From Streptomyces sp. 150FB (GTDB lineage: Bacteria > Actinomycetota > Actinomycetes > Streptomycetales > Streptomycetaceae), in contig NZ_JTHL01000001.1 of NCBI RefSeq assembly GCF_000818195.1, positions 3,428,057-3,464,228 of the forward strand: a DNA stretch of 36,172 bases, written 5' to 3'. This document shows positions 32,900 to 36,172 of the stretch, piece after piece. The first letter of the stretch is position 1. The number at the start of each line of letters is the position of its first letter. Position numbers and translations under genes: made by a program. Below the pieces are notes generated by a model. That model did not search any database. It worked only from the letters and a program-made list of their open reading frames with translations, and had not been told where the DNA came from.

Positions 32900-33307
32900 T
32901 CAGCCGTTGCCGACGCCGTTCGCCGAGAGCACCGGGATGTTGTCCAGGATGTGCGACAGGGGCTCGTCACCCTTCGCCTGCGTCGAGTTCTCGACACACT
33001 GCTGGTTCTGCGGGGACGACAGGACGTTGACGTCCTGGACCGCGACGTTGAGGAGACCGATGAGGGAGCCGGCGTTCACCTTGGCGGGGAGGCCGATGCA
33101 GGGCTTGTTCAGCGAACCCTGGACCAGACCCAACTGCGGGCTCAAGTCTCCGTGAGTCGACGCGTTGCCGAAGGACTGCTCGGCACCGTTGCCACTGAGC
33201 GACGTCGTACCGGAGTCGTTACCGATCGCCATCGCCGGGGTGGCGATCGCAGCCGAGGCGCCGACGATCGATGCCGCTACAGCAGCGGTTGCCCACAGCT
33301 TCTTCAT
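32900..33307 (-). CDS. rodlin family protein (rodlin 1)
   Basis: This 135-residue secreted protein is a rodlin (RdlA/RdlB family). It has a signal peptide ending at ATPAMA, then [68 protein letters not shown], and ending in [13 protein letters not shown]. Two cysteines (NKPC, NQQC) are conserved. Rodlins assemble with chaplins into the rodlet mosaic on aerial hyphae and spores. The start at ATG 33307 has GGAAAGG upstream. On the minus strand -10-like CGTTGA (33409-33404) is the BldN form, but the -35 hexamer is poor. A strong terminator follows. A 100-bp segment is identical to the next rodlin gene. Confidence 0.92.
   Translation of the reverse strand: MKKLWATAAVAASIVGASAAIATPAMAIGNDSGTTSLSGNGAEQSFGNASTHGDLSPQLGLVQGSLNKPCIGLPAKVNAGSLIGLLNVAVQDVNVLSSPQNQQCVENSTQAKGDEPLSHILDNIPVLSANGVGNG
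32931..33030. repeat. 100-bp block identical to 33544-33643 in the neighbouring rodlin gene
   Basis: The two stretches match base for base, including synonymous positions; immediately beyond each end the genes differ. They encode the Ser-Ser-Pro-Gln-Asn-Gln-Gln-Cys to Asn-Ile-Pro-Val region. The plus-strand rodlin at 34125 has the same protein segment with synonymous changes, so the identity is recent homogenisation and not general constraint. Confidence 0.9.
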
Positions 33308-33512
33308 TTTGATGCCTTTCCGGAAAGTCGAACTCCACCGGTGGAGTTCCGACTTGTTCAACTGGGACACGGGGGGATAGTTGTGGCCGTTCCCCCGAAC
33401 GGCTCAACGCTCATCTTGACGGGAAACCTTATTAATCCCCCGGCGTGGCGAAGGAGGCCGAGCCGCCGAAGAATGACCACCGGCGACCCCCGCCTTACCT
33501 TCGGCGGAACAA

Positions 33513-33923
33513 TCAGCCGTTTCCGGCGCCGTTCGCCGAGAGGACCGGGATGTTGTCCAGGATGTGCGACAGGGGCTCGTCACCCTTCGCCTGCGTCGAG
33601 TTCTCGACACACTGCTGGTTCTGCGGGGACGACAGGACGTTGAGGTCCTGGACACCGACGTTGATGAGACCGACGAGGGAACCGAGGTTCGCCTTCGCCG
33701 GAAGGCCGATACACGGCTTGTTCAGCGAACCCTGGATAAGCGCCATCTGCGGGCTCATGTTGCCGTAGGTCGCGGAGTTTCCGTACGCCTGCATGGCGCC
33801 GTTCCCACTCAGCGAGGTGGTGCCACCGTCGTTTCCGACGGCGAGAGCCTGCGGAGCGGCGGCGGCCGACATACCGACAACGGAGGCGGCGACAGCGGCG
33901 CCGGCCATAACCTTCTTGATCAC
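33513..33923 (-). CDS. rodlin family protein (rodlin 2)
   Basis: This 136-residue secreted rodlin starts at GTG 33923 (AAGGGG upstream). It has the signal peptide [27 protein letters not shown], followed by [45 protein letters not shown] and [20 protein letters not shown]. Its mature part keeps the two conserved Cys. It is divergent from rodlin 3, and the spacing of 201 bases holds the shared control region, as for rdlA and rdlB of Streptomyces coelicolor. It is 205 bases upstream of rodlin 1 in the same direction. It shares an identical 100-bp block with rodlin 1, so it is a tandem duplicate or gene-conversion partner. Confidence 0.92.
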   Translation of the reverse strand: MIKKVMAGAAVAASVVGMSAAAAPQALAVGNDGGTTSLSGNGAMQAYGNSATYGNMSPQMALIQGSLNKPCIGLPAKANLGSLVGLINVGVQDLNVLSSPQNQQCVENSTQAKGDEPLSHILDNIPVLSANGAGNG

Positions 33924-34054
33924 GATGAGTCCCCTTCTGAAGGATGCCCCAAGTCCCCGGGGCACACTGAGCAACTCCTCGCCGCCGGTTTAGTTCTCTC
34001 ACGTCACTCCAACGGCCTATTACCGGAGTTCATCGAGCCGATCGAGTGACAGAC

Positions 34055-34082
34055 CGGAACCAAACTCCGGCGCCGCTGTTGA
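34055..34082 (+). promoter_or_regulatory. candidate sigma-BldN promoter of rodlin 3
   Basis: CGGAAC (34055-34060) and TGTTGA (34077-34082) are 16 bases apart, each one base from the BldN consensus as I recall it (CGTAAC and CGTTGA). BldN is known to drive chaplin and rodlin genes. The start codon lies 43 bases downstream. Confidence 0.5.
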
Positions 34083-34124
34083 TACAGGTCGCACGACTTG
34101 CATTCCGAGAAAAGGAAAACCACC

Positions 34125-34535
34125 GTGATCAGGAAGATTATGGCTGGCGCCGCTGTCGCCGCCTCCGTCGTCGGCGTCTCCGCCATGGCGGCGCCGACGG
34201 CGCTCGCCGTCGGCAACGACTCCGGCACCACCTCGCTCAGCGGGAACGGCGCCGAGCAGGCGTTCGGCAACGCATCCACGAGCGGCAAGATGAGCCCGCA
34301 GGCCGAGCTGATCCAGGGCTCGCTGAATAAGCTCTGCCTCGGCGTGCCGGTCAAGGCGAACGCCGGCTCCCTCATCGGCCTCATCAACGTCGCGGTCCAG
34401 GATGTCCAGGTCCTGTCCTCCCCGCAGAACCAGCAGTGCGCGGAGAACTCCACCCAGGCGAAGGGCGACGAGCCGCTGTCGCACATCCTGGAGGACATCC
34501 CGGTCCTCTCCGCCAACGGCGTGGGCAACGACTAG
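34125..34535 (+). CDS. rodlin family protein (rodlin 3)
   Basis: This 136-residue secreted rodlin starts at GTG 34125 with AAAAGGAAAA upstream. It has the signal peptide [27 protein letters not shown], then [45 protein letters not shown] and [20 protein letters not shown]. The Cys context NKLCLGVPVK differs from [10 protein letters not shown] in rodlins 1 and 2, so it is the most divergent of the three. It is divergently paired with rodlin 2. A candidate BldN promoter lies upstream and a GC hairpin follows the stop. Like the others it should be exported and polymerise on aerial structures with chaplins. Confidence 0.92.
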   Translation: MIRKIMAGAAVAASVVGVSAMAAPTALAVGNDSGTTSLSGNGAEQAFGNASTSGKMSPQAELIQGSLNKLCLGVPVKANAGSLIGLINVAVQDVQVLSSPQNQQCAENSTQAKGDEPLSHILEDIPVLSANGVGND

Positions 34536-34837
34536 GAAGAAGCCCAACTCGCCCTACCAGCACCACAAGTAACACCAGCGGCACAAACAGAACGCGTATG
34601 ACGCACCACGCATCTGTGCGCGAAGGGCCGGCGGGAGCAAAGACGCCTCTGCCGGCCCGTGCGTTTCAATTCGGCGCTCCACGGCAATCGAGTGACACCC
34701 GTATGCCACGAAAGCGGGCAGTTTCTTCAGTTTGCCGCCATCGTTGGACTTCCAGCAGCGAACGTGTGAGCTGACTATGTGATGCTCGCGGACCACGAGA
34801 GCCGTGCGGACGTATCGGCGCTGCGGAAAGGGCTCAA
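34536..34837. other. 302-base region between rodlin 3 and the short chaplin
   Basis: No credible gene is present. It contains a terminator hairpin (34625-34658) and, further right, an AT-richer stretch around 34720-34790 that should hold the chaplin promoter. CGTTGG at 34742-34747 resembles a BldN -10 box, but I see no matching -35 at 16 bases. Confidence 0.6.
34625..34658 (+). terminator. hairpin downstream of rodlin 3
   Basis: GGGCCGGC (34625-34632) pairs with GCCGGCCC (34651-34658) around an 18-base loop, 90 bases after the rodlin stop. No U-tract follows. Confidence 0.6.
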
Positions 34838-35071
34838 ATGAACTGCAAGAAGGCCGCCACCATTACCGCCGGACTGATCATGGCCGTGGGCTTCGCCTCC
34901 CCGGCCGTCGCCGACGCCGGAGCCGAGGGTGCCGCTGTCGGTTCCCCCGGTGTTCTGTCGGGGAATGTCATTCAGATTCCTGTCCACGTGCCCGTCAACG
35001 TCTGTGGCAACAGCATTGACGTGATCGGTCTGCTGAATCCCGCTTTCGGTAACGTCTGCGTCAACAACTGA
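34838..35071 (+). CDS. short chaplin (single chaplin domain)
   Basis: This 77-residue secreted protein has a signal peptide (KKAATITAGLIMAVGFASPAVADA) and one chaplin domain: AAVGSPGVLSGNVIQIPVHVPVNVCGNSIDVIGLLNPAFGNVC. The two cysteines of CGNSIDVIGLLNPAFGNVC form the intramolecular disulfide. It resembles the short chaplins ChpD/ChpE/ChpH, which self-assemble into amyloid fibres that lower surface tension so hyphae can emerge. GGAAAGGG precedes ATG 34838. It is followed by a strong terminator and then the long chaplin, so the two are separate units. Short plus long chaplin beside rodlins is the same set as chpD, chpA, rdlA and rdlB of S. coelicolor; I cannot assign the exact paralogue. Confidence 0.93.
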   Translation: MNCKKAATITAGLIMAVGFASPAVADAGAEGAAVGSPGVLSGNVIQIPVHVPVNVCGNSIDVIGLLNPAFGNVCVNN

Positions 35072-35102
35072 CGTCTCACTGACACCCCGCTGGGTGTTCT
35101 CG

Positions 35103-35144
35103 GGCCGGTCCCGGAGCGTGAACGAACGCGCTCCGGGACCGGCC
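35103..35144 (+). terminator. very stable 16-bp hairpin between the two chaplin genes
   Basis: GGCCGGTCCCGGAGCG (35103-35118) pairs perfectly with CGCTCCGGGACCGGCC (35129-35144) around a ten-base loop. It should end the short-chaplin transcript, leaving only 67 bases for the long-chaplin promoter. Confidence 0.85.
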
Positions 35145-35211
35145 TCAGTTGACTCCGATATCACCAGAGACATCTGCCGGCCGAACCCTGCCGGCAGGAG
35201 GAGAACCACAC

Positions 35212-36147
35212 ATGCGAGACCTCATCAGCAAAGGGCTGCTCACGGCCGCCGCCGCGACCAGTGTGCTGTCCATGGGCAATTACGCCCAAGCGGCCGACGC
35301 GAGCGGAGCGGCCGTCGGATCACCGGGGGTGCTGTCGGGCAATACCATTCAGGCGCCCGTGGACGTCCCCGTCAATGTCTGCGGAAACAGCATCGACGTC
35401 GTCGGCCTGCTCAACCCCGCCTTCGGCAACGGCTGTGCCAACAACTCCCACGCGCCGCACCACTCCTCGCACCCCTCGCACGCGACGCCTCAGGACCAGG
35501 CACCCCGTCCTGGCCCCGCGGTGCACACGGCGCCGGCACCGCGTCCGGCGTCCGACGACTCCTCCGCGTACGGGAACCCCCCTTCGCACCAGCCCCCGCA
35601 CTCCCGCCCGAGCAGCCAGAACAACCACGGCGGATACGGCGGCCACGACCACCACGGCGGCGGCTCGCACGCCGACGGCAGCATGGTCGGATCCCCCGGT
35701 GTGGGCTCCGGCAACGGCATCCAGGCGCCGGTCGACGTCCCCGTGAACCTCTGCGGGAACAGCGTCGACGTCGTGGGCCTGCTCAACCCGGTCTTCGGCA
35801 ACCACTGCGCCGTGAACCCGGACGAGGCCACCTCCGTCCACCACACCCCGCCGGCGCCCCACTCGCCGCACTCACCTCCCGCGCACCACCCCACGCCCAA
35901 CAGCCCCGCGCACACCGTGCCGGGCGACGACCGCGCCGTCCCGCCGCCCCCCTACCAGGTGCCGAACCACCCGGAGCCGATGCTTCCCGTCGTGAAGTCC
36001 GTCCACGAGATCCCGGCGCAGCGCGCCGAACTGGCGCACACCGGCGCCGATCAGAACCTCCTCGCCGGTGCCGCCGGGATCAGCACCGCGCTGATCGTCG
36101 GCGGCGCGATCCTGTACCGCCGCTCCGGCGCGCGGGCCCGCGTCTGA
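35212..36147 (+). CDS. long chaplin with two chaplin domains and sortase signal
   Basis: This 311-residue secreted wall-anchored protein is ChpA/B/C-like. It has a signal peptide (SKGLLTAAAATSVLSMGNYAQA), chaplin domain 1 (VCGNSIDVVGLLNPAFGNGC, near 58-77), a ~90-residue linker rich in His/Pro/Ser/Gly, and chaplin domain 2 (LCGNSVDVVGLLNPVFGNHC, near 180-199). A second Pro/His linker follows, then the sorting signal LAHTG, a hydrophobic span (LLAGAAGISTALIVGGAILY) and a basic tail (RRSGARARV). LAxTG motifs are used by class E sortases of Streptomyces. The start at ATG 35212 has GGAGGAG upstream. The anchored protein is thought to nucleate the short chaplin fibres at the wall. The linker contains a HGGYGGHDHHGGGSHADG cluster unusual for the family. 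Confidence 0.93.
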   Translation: MRDLISKGLLTAAAATSVLSMGNYAQAADASGAAVGSPGVLSGNTIQAPVDVPVNVCGNSIDVVGLLNPAFGNGCANNSHAPHHSSHPSHATPQDQAPRPGPAVHTAPAPRPASDDSSAYGNPPSHQPPHSRPSSQNNHGGYGGHDHHGGGSHADGSMVGSPGVGSGNGIQAPVDVPVNLCGNSVDVVGLLNPVFGNHCAVNPDEATSVHHTPPAPHSPHSPPAHHPTPNSPAHTVPGDDRAVPPPPYQVPNHPEPMLPVVKSVHEIPAQRAELAHTGADQNLLAGAAGISTALIVGGAILYRRSGARARV

Positions 36148-36172
36148 CCTCCTCCGTCCGTACCGCCGGGAG

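Noticed and set aside
32931..33643. Assembly duplication as the cause of the identical rodlin block
   Set aside because: The flanks of the two copies differ in sequence, including promoters and signal-peptide codons, so two real genes exist.
34554..34796. 80-codon open frame on the minus strand between rodlin 3 and the short chaplin
   Set aside because: It has no ribosome-binding site or family pattern, reads across the rodlin terminator and covers the likely chaplin promoter.

Overview
The window is chromosomal DNA of a Streptomyces or very close relative. GC is high, coding third positions are strongly G/C, GTG starts are frequent, and the right end carries an aerial-surface locus (three rodlins and two chaplins) together with an SsgA-family protein elsewhere. 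These families are characteristic of sporulating streptomycetes. I see no rRNA, tRNA, CRISPR array, insertion sequence or prophage.

Positions 1-5067 form one tightly coupled plus-strand operon with four-base start/stop overlaps at four of its five junctions. It contains the end of a possible hotdog thioesterase, an ornithine cyclodeaminase/mu-crystallin family enzyme, and two complete pairs of aconitase/isopropylmalate-isomerase-type subunits in mirror order (small1-large1-large2-small2). Pair 1 is canonical. Pair 2 has lost every cysteine expected to bind the [4Fe-4S] cluster, and the small-subunit signature is also altered. This is the most unusual feature of the window.

Positions 5115-10508 hold small accessory units: a TetR regulator divergent from an SDR with nested palindromes between them, a tyrosine-phosphatase-like protein, a DUF4190 membrane protein, a GNAT acetyltransferase, and an AraC regulator divergent from an aldo/keto reductase. 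Positions 10538-19473 look like a conflict island: a 1557-residue RHS/YD polymorphic toxin with a C-terminal nuclease and SUKH immunity gene, divergent from a three-gene operon (small unknown protein, DUF6879 protein, STAND NTPase with TPRs).

Positions 19553-24842 carry a K15-like D-Ala-D-Ala carboxypeptidase divergent from an SsgA-like protein and a tricorn protease. Then follow a small CsbD-like stress protein with a Met/His/Asp-rich tail, an enoyl-CoA hydratase family gene coupled to an HxlR regulator, and a minus-strand operon (Baeyer-Villiger monooxygenase, alpha/beta hydrolase, SDR) resembling the mycobacterial mymA operon. A perfect 28-bp palindrome separates that operon from a divergent MerR gene.

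Positions 31027-36147 contain exonuclease III, a lipoprotein polysaccharide deacetylase, three rodlins (two minus, one plus), a short chaplin and a long, sortase-anchored chaplin. Rodlins 1 and 2 share an identical 100-bp block, which points to recent gene conversion. Together these genes build the hydrophobic rodlet layer of aerial hyphae and spores.
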